Source of the DNA: Acorus gramineus
Taxonomy: Eukaryota; Streptophyta; Magnoliopsida; Acorales; Acoraceae
Direction of reading: 5' to 3'
Length of the DNA stretch: 64,000 nt
Assembly (NCBI GenBank): GCA_030737835.1
Contig: JAUJYN010000049.1
Location: forward strand, 234,581 to 298,580
This document shows positions 36,785 through 47,851 of this stretch, piece after piece (position 1 is the stretch's first letter; each line of letters opens with the position of its first letter). The notes under the pieces are model-generated. The model was not told the DNA's origin, searched no databases, and was given only the letters and a program-made list of their open reading frames with translations. Made by a program: the position numbers and the translations under genes.

Positions 36785-37267
36785 ACTTCTCCCTCTCTCT
36801 CTCGTCTCCCTCTCGCACATGCCTCTCTCTCGTCTCTCGTTCGCACAAATGAAAACCCCCAAATCGAGGTGAAGTTGGGTGTCGGCAAAGGCGGCGCGAG
36901 CAGCGCGTCTAGGCACCGTCAATCCACCTCTTCTTCACGGCAGCGGCGACGATCCTCATCGGACGGCCGGGATTGGGTGCTCTCATGTGTAGGATCGCCC
37001 TCGACCGTCCGATCGTTGTGTCAGATCTGATGGGAAGGGGAAGGGACAGTGGAGAGGGGTGATGGTGGAGGGATTTAGGGCATTTTAGGTTTTGAGTAGC
37101 TTCCTTTCCAAACTAAATATTGGGTTTGAAGGGCTGATTTTGCATTTTGAATTACTTCACCAAACATGATTCCTAAAAGCTTGCTACAGTACCTAGTGAT
37201 TGAAAACATATTCCAATCGCAGCTTTTGTCAAATCGCAGATTTACATACCCATTACTAAACGCTGCC
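36395..37267. mobile_element. 873-bp PIF/Harbinger-type element with GC-rich interior
   Basis: Terminal inverted repeats GGGTGCGTTTGGTATTACG and its imperfect counterpart ending TTACTAAACGCTGCC, flanked by TTA at 36392-36394 and 37268-37270. The middle (about 36840-37070) is GC-richer than the ends and contains GATCGCCCTCGACCGTCCG-like sequence. A (CT)n microsatellite lies at 36758-36784. It encodes no transposase that I can see. The GC-rich middle could be captured host DNA. Confidence 0.75.
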
Positions 37268-37318
37268 TTAGTCAAATCTTTCTCTATCAGCAGGATTTTG
37301 TTGACGGCTCAAAATTTA

Positions 37319-37862
37319 TGCCATCTCCAATCCTTACTCAAATTTATATCTAAATTTCACTTAAAATTTAAGTAAAAGCTTGATTTGTGTCTCCAATCAT
37401 CATTTTGTGTTTTACTCAAATCTTTTAAAAATTTTTATCTTCTCCTAATGATTTCCTATAAACATTTTTACCACTCAATTTTTCTTTGTTCCAATTAAAA
37501 AAAAAAAGTAAAAGTAAGAAGTTAAAAAACAAAGATGAAGATTGAAGAAATAAGAACATGGTTTTTTTCTTTTCTTTTCTTTGGGTCTCAAAAGATGAGG
37601 TAAATTTGGGGTTGGGAGAGATTTAATCTAATTCATTGAAAGTCGAAGGTAGAGTTGAAAAAAAAAAAAAAAAATATTGAAAGAAAATGTGGAGATAAGG
37701 AAAAAAAAAAGTGTTGATGGAGATCTGGGTAAAGATTTGAGTCTCTCTTAATTTGAGTAAAGATTTGATATACATGTGGTTAAATGGTTGTAGAGATTTT
37801 TGAATGATTTTTACTCAAATTTATATTTAAGTAAAGGTTTGAGTATGAGTTGAAGATGCTCT
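37319..37862. mobile_element. TIR element (MITE), about 540 bp
   Basis: The left end GCCATCTCCAATCCTTACTC and its block CAAATTTATATCTAAATTT are matched in reverse complement by the right end AAATTTATATTTAAGTAAAG and GAGTATGAGTTGAAGATGC. GCATCTCCAA-type termini are common in plant DNA-transposon MITEs. The target duplication is not certain. Non-coding, with A-rich interior. Confidence 0.65.
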
Positions 37863-37865
37863 CAA

Positions 37866-38135
37866 TCACACACAAAGTATATAACAAGAGTCGGATTTAA
37901 TTAGAGTTTCTCGACAAGTCGAGTCAGGAAATGCAAGGGATACACCTGGTTGTTCTGTTGTAAAAGAATCGTAGATTCCTCTTCTATGATTAAAAAATTT
38001 CCATAAAGCGAAAGAAACGAGAAAAGAACAGCAGAAGCCAAAGAAACAACCACGATGATCCATCCCTTCTCCTTCTTCTGCTTCCCACATGATTCCGATG
38101 CACACAGATTTGGGTTCCCTTCGTAACTGCCATCC
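37866..38135 (-). pseudogene. receptor-like kinase juxta-/transmembrane exon
   Basis: On the minus strand, after a pyrimidine-rich tract and AG, the sequence reads YEGNPNLCASESCGK, KKEKGWIIVVVSLASAVLF. This is the motif that follows the last leucine-rich repeat in LRR-I/malectin kinases, then the start of the membrane helix. A second frame continues as LVSFALWKFFNHRRG, the basic stop-transfer region, so a frameshift lies inside the helix. It fits the same lost gene as 30702-32341, about 5.5 kb upstream of it. Confidence 0.6.
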
Positions 38136-38303
38136 AAGAAAAGTTTGAACAGAAATCAAGTTACTATGAGATTCATTACTATTATACTATAAATAAGGAT
38201 AAAGTGTCCTCTAGTATCGTATCACTGTAACTTTTCATAATCAAGTTATAAATTATAAATGCATTATCTTTTCTTGAGAAAAAAATATGATAAAAATGAT
38301 AAT

Positions 38304-38622
38304 TGTTGTAAACTAAGTAAAATATAACTACATAAACAAAATACACAAGCAAATAGAGAAGTAGAGAGAGGTATTTATTCTTCTTTTGTTGGTTGATGGA
38401 ATACAAGAGAAAACCCCTCTATTTATAGGGTGCATAGAGGAATCCCAAAAGTGGAGAGTTACAAGTCTATAGAGGTGAGGGGGAGATAGTGGGGCAATAA
38501 TAGGAGTGTTATGGAATAGAAGAGTGGGGGAGGTTATGGAGATGAATGAGGGGGTTATGGAGTTGAAGAGTGGGGGAGGTTATGGGTTAGAGAAGTGGTG
38601 GTTATTCACCATATTCATAACA
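38304..38622 (-). repeat. Copia 3' LTR
   Basis: 319 bp, the direct repeat of 47852-48169. On the minus strand it begins TGTTATGAATA and ends TTACAACA. It contains AACTATATTTTAC-type AT-rich sequence and a TATAAATAG box. The adjoining CCAAGGGGGAG (minus strand, 38623-38633) is the polypurine tract that primes plus-strand synthesis. Confidence 0.92.
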
Positions 38623-38633
38623 CTCCCCCTTGG

Positions 38634-38873
38634 ATGACCACCACGCTAAGAAAATTGCCTCATTAAAACCTTGCTTGGAAAACCCAATGGGAAAAAACCA
38701 AAGCGAAGGAAAAAGAGTACAATGTAACTTAATCGTATAATAATGTATGCGTTTGACACTGCCTCATTAAAACCTTGCCAGGAAAACCCAATGGGACAAA
38801 ACCTAGGCAAAGGAAAAAGAGTACAGTTCGCAAAATGTCATAAAAAATTACTCTCCCTCATAAGTACAAGATT
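38634..38873 (-). repeat. Copia 3' untranslated region with tandem motif
   Basis: Two copies of a motif of about 65 bp, GCCTCATTAAAACCTTGC through AAGGAAAAAGAGTACA, lie at about 38659-38723 and 38761-38825 on the + strand. This repeated motif between pol and the PPT is familiar from plant Copia elements of this type. Its role is not established. Confidence 0.7.
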
Positions 38874-41800
38874 TCAAGAATTTTGGTCGCAAACTCGTCG
38901 CATCCCGATTTCATACACCAGCTTCTTGAATGTTGATGTCGACAAAGCTTTAGTAAACAAATCTGCAAGATTATCCTTTGACTGAATTTGTTGAACATCA
39001 ATTTCATGTCTCTGCTGGAGCTCATGAGTGTAAAAGAATTTTGAAGAAATATGCTTCGTTCTATCACCCTTGATATATCCTCCATTGATTTGAGCAATAC
39101 ATGCTGCATTGTCTTCATATATAGTTGTTGGAACATCTGTAATGAGAGATAGTCCGCATGCAGTACGAATATGATGAACCAAAGACCTTATCCACACGCA
39201 TTCCCGGCTTGCTTCGTGGAGTGCAAGAATCTCAGAGTGGTTAGAAGACGTGGTGACCAAAGTCTGTTTCGTAGATCGCCAAGAGATTGCTGTGCCACCG
39301 CAAGTGAATACATAGCCTGTTTGTGAGCGAGCCTTGTGAGGATCTGAAAGATATCCTGAATCTGCATAACTCTTTAGTTGTGCACCATTATTGGAATCCT
39401 TTGCATAGAATAGACCCATGTCTGACATTCCACGAAGATAACGAAAAATGTGCTTCACACCATTCCAATGCCTTCGAGTTGGTGCAGAGCTAAATCTGGC
39501 CAATAAATTAACTGAAAATGCAATGTCAGGTCTAGTGCATTGGGCCAAATATAATAAGGCACAAATTGCACATAGATATGGTACTTCAGGACGAAGAATA
39601 TTTTCAATATCTTCTTTTGGACGAAAAGGATCCTTCTTTGGGTCAAGTAACCTTACTACCATTGGAGTACTTAATGGATGACATTTGTCCATATTAAAAC
39701 ACTTAAGGATTTTTTCAACATATGTTGTTTGATGAACAAGTATCCCATTTGAACTTTGCTCAATCTGCAAGCCGAGACAGTATCTTGTTTTTCCAAGATC
39801 TTTCATTTCAAACTCCTTTTTCAGATATTCGGAAGCTTTTTCGAGCTCTTCAGGAGTTCCAATTAGATTAATATCATCAACATATACTGCAATAATGGTA
39901 AATCCGAGTTCCGTTTTCTTAATAAATACACAGGGGCATATTGGATCATTGACATATCCTTCTTTTATTAAGTACTCACTAAGACGGTTATACCACATTC
40001 GTCCAGATTGCTTTAATCCATATAAGGATCATCTTAGCTTGATTGAGTACATGTTTTGTGGTTTTGCTTTAGGCAATTTTAGTCCTTCAGGAACTTTCAT
40101 ATAAATGTCGGTATCTAATTTTCCATATAAATATGCAGTAACCACATCCATTAGCTGCATGTCAAGTCCTTCTGAGACTACAAGACTAATTAAATACCGA
40201 AATGTGATTGTGTCCATCACAGGAGAATATGTCTCTTCAAAATCTATCCCAGGTCTCTGCAGGAAACCCTGTGCCACAAGACGAGCTTTGTATCTAACAA
40301 TCTCGTTTCTTTCATTTCGTTTTCTCGCAAACACCCATTTACATCCTACTGGTTTAACACCTTCAGGGGTTAGGACTACTGGTCCAAATACTTGGTGTTT
40401 TGCAAGTGAATCCAATTCTGTTTGAATAGCAGCTTTCCATTGTGGCCAACAATTTTTTCGTCTGCATTCATCCACTGAACGTGGTTCTAAATCATTATCT
40501 GAAATGATTTCTGTAGCTACTGCAAATGAGAATATATCATCAACAAGCACTTGCTTTCGATCCCACAATATTTGTGAATTTGCATAATTTATGGAAATTT
40601 CTTCATTTCCATGTACTTGTTCTTCATGCACGGGCGTCACTTCAGGGACGTCAGTCTCTTCGGGGACTTGTGTCACTTCAAGGGCTTCTTCCTCTGTAGG
40701 AGTTATTATTGTGGGTCTTTCAAGTGTTTCATACTCTTCTAGAGAATTATTCTTCATTGTTTTTCTCCTTCGGGGAGCTGAATCTTTTGAGCCTATAGGT
40801 CTTCCACGCTTCAGGCGTGTTTTTGTTGATTCATTAGCCGGCATATTAACAGTTTTTCCTATTGGAACATTAATTCGAGCTGGAGTATTAGCAGCTGGAA
40901 TATGTGATTTCATCACTTTTGCTGCATCATTGAATGCATCTGGCAATTGATGCGCAATTCTTTGAAGATGGGTGATTCTTTGCACTTCAGTTTCACATTG
41001 ATTAGTGCGAGGATCAAGATGAGACAAAGATGGAGTTTGCCATGTAAGTTCACGTCGTTCTTCTGGCGACGGATTTTCTCCCCCTAATGACGGGAATATT
41101 GTCTCATCAAAATGACAATCCGCAAATCGAGCGGTAAAAACATCCCCTGTCAATGGTTCAAGATATCTTATAATAGAAGGAGAATCAAAGCCTACATAAA
41201 TTCCCAATCGACGTTGAGGGCCCATTTTAGTTCGTTGTGTAGGGGCAATAGGAACTTGTACAGCACAACCAAAAATTCGAAGATGTGAAATATTTGGTTG
41301 ATGACCCAGTACGAGCTGTAAAGGGGAATATTGATGATAAGCAGTTGGCCGAAGGCGAACTAATGCTGCTGCATGCAATATAGCGTGACCCCAAGCTGAA
41401 ACGGGTAATTTTGTCCTCAAAAGCATAGGACGTGCAATTAGCTGAAGATGCTTAATAAATGATTCAGCTAATCCATTTTGGGTGTGCACATGAGCAACAG
41501 GGTGTTCAACATCGATGCCATGCGACATACAATAGTCGTTAAAAGTTTTCGATGTGAATTCACCAGCTCCATCAAGGCGTATTGACTTTATAGGATAATC
41601 CGAAAAATGAGACTGTAATCGGATTATCTGAGCAAGTAGTCTTGCAAATGCAGCATTCCGAGTGGATAATAGACAAACATGCGACCATCTAGCAGATGCG
41701 TCTATCAATACCATGAAATACTTGAATGGTCCACATGGGGGGTGGATTGGGCCACATATATCCCCTTGGATTCTTTGCAAAAATGTTGGTGACTCAACAT

Positions 41801-42412
41801 TGACTTTTGTAGGGGATGGTCTAACTATCAATTTTCCTTGTGAGCACGAAGTGCATTGATAGTGATTAGGTAAAAGAATCTTCTGGTTCTTTAACGAATG
41901 CCCAAATGAATTATCAATTATTCGACGCATCATTGTAGACCCTGGATGCCCGAGACGATCATGCCAAAGTGTAAAAATATCTGAATCATAGAACTTCTGG
42001 TTCGTTACAGCATATGATTCGATTGTTTTTATGGTTGTATAATACAACCCAGATGAGAGAGCATGAAGTTTCTCTAATATATGCTTTTGGCCTGAAACAA
42101 TTGAAGTAATACATAAATACTCCATATTGTTTTCACTTATAGTCTCAATATGATATCCATTAATACGAATATCCTTAAAACTTAGCAGATTTCTTCTGGA
42201 TCTTGCTGAATATAATGCATCATTAATACAAAATTTTGTACCTCCTGGTAATATTATATTTGCTCTTCCAGAGCCTTCAATTAATTTTGTAGTACCAGAG
42301 ATGGTATTAACATTTGCATTAATTAATGTCAACGTTGAAAATATTTTCTATTTCGTAGGATCGTATGCGTTGTAGCGCTGTCTGCCAGACAGATGTCACC
42401 AACCATAGCCAT
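38874..42412 (-). pseudogene. Copia pol: protease, integrase, reverse transcriptase, RNase H
   Basis: Starts at the ATG at 42412, with protease motif DICLADSATTH (DSA catalytic triplet). A one-base loss in a T-run near 42340 then shifts the frame. The 767-codon stretch holds the HHCC zinc finger (HDRLGHPG, CTSCSQGK), integrase acidic residues (GDICGP, LDGAGEF, NGLAESF) and RT (CKWVFARKRN, ARLVAQGF, DVVTAYLYG). One TGA at 40029-40031, probably a mutated CGA arginine codon, precedes the last 374+ codons with YVDD, RNase H (YADSGYL) and the usual NLADLFTKAL end. Both pol parts are in the same frame. Confidence 0.9.
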
Positions 42413-43020
42413 TCTTGTAAAAAGAAAAACGAAATAAATAAGATAAATATAGAAAACATAAAATTGCATTTTATTGAAATAAAGCAAAGTACATAAAAAA
42501 GGGAGGAAAATTACATGAAATAAATGCTAAAAAGGGAAATATTAGTTGATGTGGACATTTCCATCATCAATCATATAACCGATGTTGCCATCAGAATTAG
42601 CAAAGAAATCAGATACATTCAAATGAGTAATATCTGATGGGCCAACATGGTTTACAGGGTCAACAAAATTTACTTCAACATTCTTTCCCTTGTCTGTGAT
42701 TGATGCCTGATAAAGGTCAACTAAATGTCTTGGCGTATGACAGGTACGTGACCAGTGTTATATATGTGTCACTTTTAACCTGCTGGTAACCGTTGGAGCG
42801 TTCTTGTAGTTTTTCGTTTTTTTTCGGTTTTCGATCGGAACCGCTAAAATTTTGGACTGTTAGCTATTGTCCTGAGTTAGAGGACTCCGATTGGAAATCT
42901 AACTGCATATTAGGTGTCCTGGTGCCATTTTAGGCCTCTCACGAAAATTTCATCGAATTCCGGTAACGTTTCTGAAATTTCACAGTTCCGGGGCGTATCC
43001 GGGTTTTAAGTGAGTTGACT

Positions 43021-43344
43021 TTATATAAGAGGGGTGAGAAAAGTCATGCACTATTCATCATCTTCTTCCCTTAGCTCTCTCTCTCCCCTTCTCCATTTTT
43101 CTTGGGTTTGAGCTCCTTGGAGTGCCCAAAGCTTAAAACCCAAAGCATAGAAAGGCTAGATCGGGTCCCGATCTACGCCCCGGTGTTCTCGGATTTGAAT
43201 TCCGAGAAGATTGGCCCCTCCATCCCCCCTCTTTTATTCCCTGATTTGGGCCATTTCGAAGGCCGAGAGAGATCCGGGCGTTGGAAGCCTTTTGGGAGAG
43301 GTTTCGGTGCGCGGAGAGCAACCGGACTTCCCTTCCTCCCCTTG
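43021..43344 (+). promoter_or_regulatory. Gypsy LTR promoter and leader
   Basis: TTATATAAG at 43021-43029 is followed about 50 bp later by a CT-rich start-site-like region (TTAGCTCTCTCTCTCCCC). The copies at 51102-54387 and 60829-63939 have TATAAATT and TATAAGTG at equivalent places. The leader contains a small palindrome, GATCGGGTCCCGATC, kept in all copies. Confidence 0.6.
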
Positions 43345-44458
43345 GTAAGCCTTTTTTCCTCTCTTTTCTTGTATAGATGTATGTTAGGAGGTTGGTTTGA
43401 GGTTGGGAGGCGGTCAGTGGCCGTGGGTGGCCGTCGGAGGGCTGTGGGTGGTGGTCGGAGGCCTTGGGGTGGCCGGTGGTAGAGGGTGGTTGCTCGGGCA
43501 GGGAGATAGGCAGTCCGGGCAGGTTGGGTGGCTGTCCCGGGAGGGTTGGCAGCGGGCGCAGCAGGCTGGGGCACCAGGTGGCCGGGCGCGCAAGTGCGTG
43601 CGCGCGGCGTGCGCTCGGGTGGTGCTGTAGGCGTGCTGGGCGCGCTGGGTAGGGCTAGCTCGGGTAGGATGGCTGCGGGCGGTGTGAGCAAGGCAGGCCG
43701 GCTGGGCAGGCCATGCTCGAGCAGCTAGCAGGGGGCGCTCGGGCATCAGGTGGCCAGTACCCGGGTGGGCAGGCGAGCAGTGCTCGGGCCACTCGGCGAT
43801 GCGCGCAGGCAGGCAGCGCGGGCAGGCTGGCAGGCGCGCTGGGCGCGTGCCGCCAGGCGCGCTGGGCGCGTGTTGCCCAGGCGTGCGCGTGGGCGCTGGG
43901 TGAGGGTCCCGGGTGCTGGGCGCTGAGCGTCGGGCGCTGGGTCGCGGATACCGGGTGCTGAGCGCTGGGCGTTGGGGCGCTGGGCACCGCAGAGGGCATG
44001 CGCGCGGGGCGCTAGGCAGAGGCACAGGCGTGCGCGCGGGTAGAGGCTGGTGGTGCGCGCGGAGTGCGCGCGGGACGGAGCTGGTGGTGCGCGCGGGGTG
44101 AGGCGCTGGGCGCGCGGGGCGTGCGGTGTGCTCGCGTGGTGCGCGCGGGGCGTGCGGGGTGCCCGCGGGCTGCTGCGGCGGGGCGCAATGGGCGCGTGGT
44201 GCACCCGGGTGGCTCGGCAGGCTGTCCGGGCGTGCGGGCTGAGTTCGGCAGGGCGCCTTGGCGCGCGGGCCAAGACTCGGCTGTGCGCCCGAGGCGGGTG
44301 GCCGTGCGTGCGGCTGCCCGGTGGGTTCGGGAGTGAGTCGGGATGCTCGGATACGCGTGCGTACGGGCCGTATGTACGTTTGTCCGAGTGTTGAGTATTT
44401 TAGAGTATTTTTGATGTATTTATGTATTTTACTCACCGTATAAATGCCTGTCTTGCAG
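43345..44458 (+). other. candidate leader intron in the Gypsy LTR
   Basis: A donor-like G/GTAAGC at 43345 and an acceptor CCTGTCTTGCAG ending at 44458 bound the GC-rich block (1114 bp). The same signals occur on the minus strand in the LTR at 51102-54387 (53798 to 52862, 937 bp) and the LTR at 60829-63939 (63177 to 62302, 876 bp), although the sequence between them differs greatly. Conserved ends around a variable interior are what an intron would show. Splicing is not demonstrated. Confidence 0.5.
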
Positions 44459-47400
44459 ATCTTGACGGACGGTCGCGCGACGACCCGGATTCCGGTGAGT
44501 GGGACAATCCAACCCAGTAGTGAGGCGTTATACGCATTTGGGCGTATACCGACCTCTCCTGGGGCACCATGGATTTATATTAACCTGTTGTAATGTGTAT
44601 TCTATGCGAGCATGATTTAAATGTAGAATGCATGCTACCCTAGACTTTGCATGTTAGGGACTTGCACCCTTAGGATATGTGTATGAGCCATGCATCATGT
44701 CCCCCAGTTCTCATGCTAGGAAGCCTTGGCCTATGCATGTGTCCTACTAGTTTATTTATTAAATTAAATGCTAGTATATGTTTAATTGCATGCCTTAGGT
44801 AGGGGCCTTGCGAGGTCAACACTGAGACCCGGGTTAGGGTACTCCGTGTTCCTTGTTTGGTTGTCGGGATGTCCTGTATCGGGACCTCATGCTGCCCTCC
44901 CAAGGTTCTTGTCCCAATAATATTATATCTCTAGTTGATAATTATTGATTTATCCCTTGTGTGATTATTAGCAGCTTAGTGAATATTATAGGGGAGGGGC
45001 CTTGCGAGGACAGCGGTGAGACCCGGGCTAGGGTACTCCGTGTTCCTTGTTTGGTTGTCGGGGTGTCCTATCGGGAACTCACGCTGCCCTCCCAAGTTTC
45101 TTTCCCCCAATGATATTCCACCCTTGCTAATTATTGTGTATGTTCCCCGCATCTTGGTTATGCGCCCTGGAGGAATTCTGAAGAATTCATGACATTAGAG
45201 TCGTTGAGATGTGTAGTCGGCGGATCCGAGTGGATCATATGCGTATGGATAGGCTGTTTTGTCCCCTTCGTTGGATCCGGTAGAGGCTGCCCCAACGTTA
45301 GAAATGCCATCCCTTCCAAGGGTTCCCATCAGTAGGCGCCTCCTGATTTTGGTTTCGGACTGTGCTGAAGTTGTGGGTGAAAGCCAAGCGGCCTACGGAG
45401 TGGAGGAGAGACTATCGGTGGACCAAGGGTGACCAACAGCCTAGTCAGTCCCAAAATCCTATGTCACCCGTTGTAGGGTGAGGGTGTAGTGGGTTGGCGA
45501 TGAGCGACCCACTGGAGTTGTGATTGGATGATTATCAGTCCCAAAATCCTATGTCACCCATTGAAGGGTGAGGGTGAGGGTGTAGTGGGTTGGCGATTGA
45601 GCGACCCACTGGTTTGACTATTTGTTACCATTTTGTGGTTGTTAATAAGAGATTGTGGGTTATAAAGATTGAATTGTGGTCAATATTGTCTGTGATGCAT
45701 GGGTTGTGCTGTTCACTGAGCGTGTGGCTCACCCCTCGCATATGTTTTCCCCAGTTGTCACTGAGCCGGAGCCGGAGGAGCAGTTGGAGCCGTCCGAGGG
45801 ATTCCTTCAGTAGCGGAGCAGCGCTACGTCCTGCGAGTGCCAGAGGCTATCAGCATCCCTTCTTGGCTGTATGTATTTTATTTCCGTGCTTGGCACGCGT
45901 TTGTATATATTCAGTTATATTTGTGTATATTGGCTCTCACAGGACAGATGATTGAGTATCGAGTCTGTAGTATGTTTATTTACAGATTCAGTCTTTTGCT
46001 TCCGCATTTGGTGTATATATCATGTCAGCCCTTTGTTGTCTGTGCGTCATTCTGGTTGCTTGTGTATGATATATTATTGACCTCCTGTGTAGTTTCTGAT
46101 ATTTTATATACACTTGCCGCGTCCCGGGGACGGCCGCCCTGGGGCGTGACAGACCAGTGTCCTTTACCACCGCATCGATAGCATGCAGTCTCATTCTTTT
46201 TTGAAGGTTTGTTCATCAAACCTTTTCCTTTGTTGTGCTGCCCTTCATTCCACTTCTGGTGGTTAAAGTTGCTATCTTTATGAACCTTGTAATTTCGATT
46301 GTCGTTTCGGCCACGCCCTCGTCCTCGGCCACGTCCACGTCCACGTCCACGCCCACGGGTAGACATCGTGGATACATTTGCTTCAGGCATTAATGCATTT
46401 GCTTCAGGCAGTGATGCAGAACCAGTTGGACGTGATGTATGATTTTTCAATAAAAGTTCGTTATTTTGCTCAGCAACAAGGAGGCATGATATTAATGCCG
46501 AGTATTTTTCAAATCTCCGCTCTCGATATTGCTGCTGCAGGAGCAAATTCGAGGCATGAAAAGTAGAATATGTTTTTTCTAACATATCCTCTTTTGTCAC
46601 CTTTTCACCACACAACTTAAGTTGTGAACTAATTTTAAAAAGGGCAGAATTATAATCAGCAACAGATTTGAAATCTTGCAATCGCAAGTGCATCCAATCA
46701 TACCGAGCTTTGGGAAGGATGACAGTCTTTTGGTGATCGTATCGATCTTTCAAGCTCTCTCAAAGGGTAAGAGGATCTTTCACCGTGAGGTACTCGCTTT
46801 TGAGATCCTCATGAATGTGGTGGTGAAGGAAAATCATTGCTTTTGCGCTGTCCTGCAGGGACTCTTGATTTCCTTGCTTTATTGTGTTGCCAAGGTTCAT
46901 GGCATCAAGGTGAATTTCAGCATCGAGTATCCACGAGAGATAGTTGTTGCCTGAAATATCAAGTGCGGTGAATTCGAGTTTTGTAAGATTCGACATGGTA
47001 AATATCTCTATAAGAAAAATGAAGTAATGTCACTACATGTATTGAGAATATAAATAAAAATATAAACAATAAAACTTGAAGGTTCAGCAACAAGTATTTT
47101 TAATACCGATATATTTGAATAAACCATAATAATTTTCAAAATCATGGATTTATTGAAAAACCCATACAAAAGGGACTACCTTTATTTTTTTAAAAAAATG
47201 TGCACTATTCACTAAAATATGTTTACTTTTAATAGAAAAAAAATGTATTCATAAAGACTATATATCTCAACTCATCAAAATCTAGAAAGTGATCTATCAA
47301 TAAGATTATTAAATAAAATTAAGTATACCCATCCGGTTAAGAATGCACTACAATGACATTGTGAGAACTATCTTTTCTAGTCTAGAATAAAAAAAAGGAA

Positions 47401-47532
47401 TTTGGGCATGTATGCTATTTTGGAAATCTGAAGCCAAACATTAAGAAAGGTTGTGTCAATTTGATAAGTAAGCAGAAAGTCATTCCAAGCATTTTCTAAA
47501 AACTAGCATGTGTACAAAACATGATACTTGTA

Positions 47533-47539
<7 letters not shown>

Positions 47540-47590
<51 letters not shown>
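47540..47590. repeat. (TA)n microsatellite
   Basis: About 25 TA dinucleotides inside the Copia leader region, preceded by a short GT run. Likely to vary in length. Confidence 0.95.
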
Positions 47591-47596
<6 letters not shown>

Positions 47597-47837
47597 CCAT
47601 AAGAAATGCATAAAGAAAATACCTTCTTAAAACAAATCTATAAAAGAATATAACGATGCATAAGTATATTTAATTATGTAGCATAGAGTAAGAAAATTCA
47701 TTTTTCTTTATCAGAAAGAAAAAATCATAAAATTGCCTATCATGTTGTATACAAAATATAAGATAAAATCATGATGATTTGAGCATCATGAACCAACCAA
47801 AATACAAACCTCTTTAGCGAATTAGACAAGAGCGTCG

Positions 47838-47851
47838 TCGTGCTGATAACG
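47838..47851 (-). other. Copia primer-binding site
   Basis: On the minus strand the bases directly after the 5' LTR end (TTACAACA) read CGTTATCAGCACGA, the primer-site sequence usual for this type of Copia element. It marks the 5' side of the element's interior. Confidence 0.75.

Larger units (their letters stand above)
42756..46151 (+). mobile_element. solo Gypsy LTR (3396 bp) inside the Copia gag
   Basis: Begins TGTTATATATGTGTCAC and ends GGGGCGTGACA. The direct repeat GACCAG flanks it at 42750-42755 and 46152-46157. The copy at 60829-63939 has a polypurine tract directly before TGTTATATATG, which identifies this as an LTR and not a DNA transposon. Its parts in order are a TATA box at 43021, a TC-rich leader, a donor-like site at 43345, a GC-rich block (43390-44350), an acceptor-like site at 44458, mid-LTR, two G-rich repeat units (45470-45600) and the 3' end. 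No primer site or internal region is present. Confidence 0.88.
42542..46996 (-). pseudogene. Copia gag, interrupted by the Gypsy LTR
   Basis: The start codon at 46996 opens LTKLEFTALDISGNNYLSW, the usual N-terminus of this gag type. One in-frame stop lies at about 46760 in the region that normally reads W-x-x-LKDRYDHQK. An RGRGRG run and the zinc knuckle CYRCGGKGHWS follow. The knuckle's last cysteine is cut off by the solo LTR at 42756-46151. The rest (PRHLVDLYQASI, DVSDFF-like) resumes at about 42749 and ends at a stop at 42542. The 130-bp gap between gag stop and pol ATG suggests separate reading frames. Confidence 0.82.

Noticed and set aside
42751-46160. Reading the element at 42756-46151 as a Mutator-like transposon with an 8-9 bp duplication (GACCAGTGT)
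   Set aside because: The copy at 51102-54387 has a clear 5-bp duplication, the ends are TG and CA, and the copy at 60829-63939 has a polypurine tract beside the TG end, so it is an LTR.
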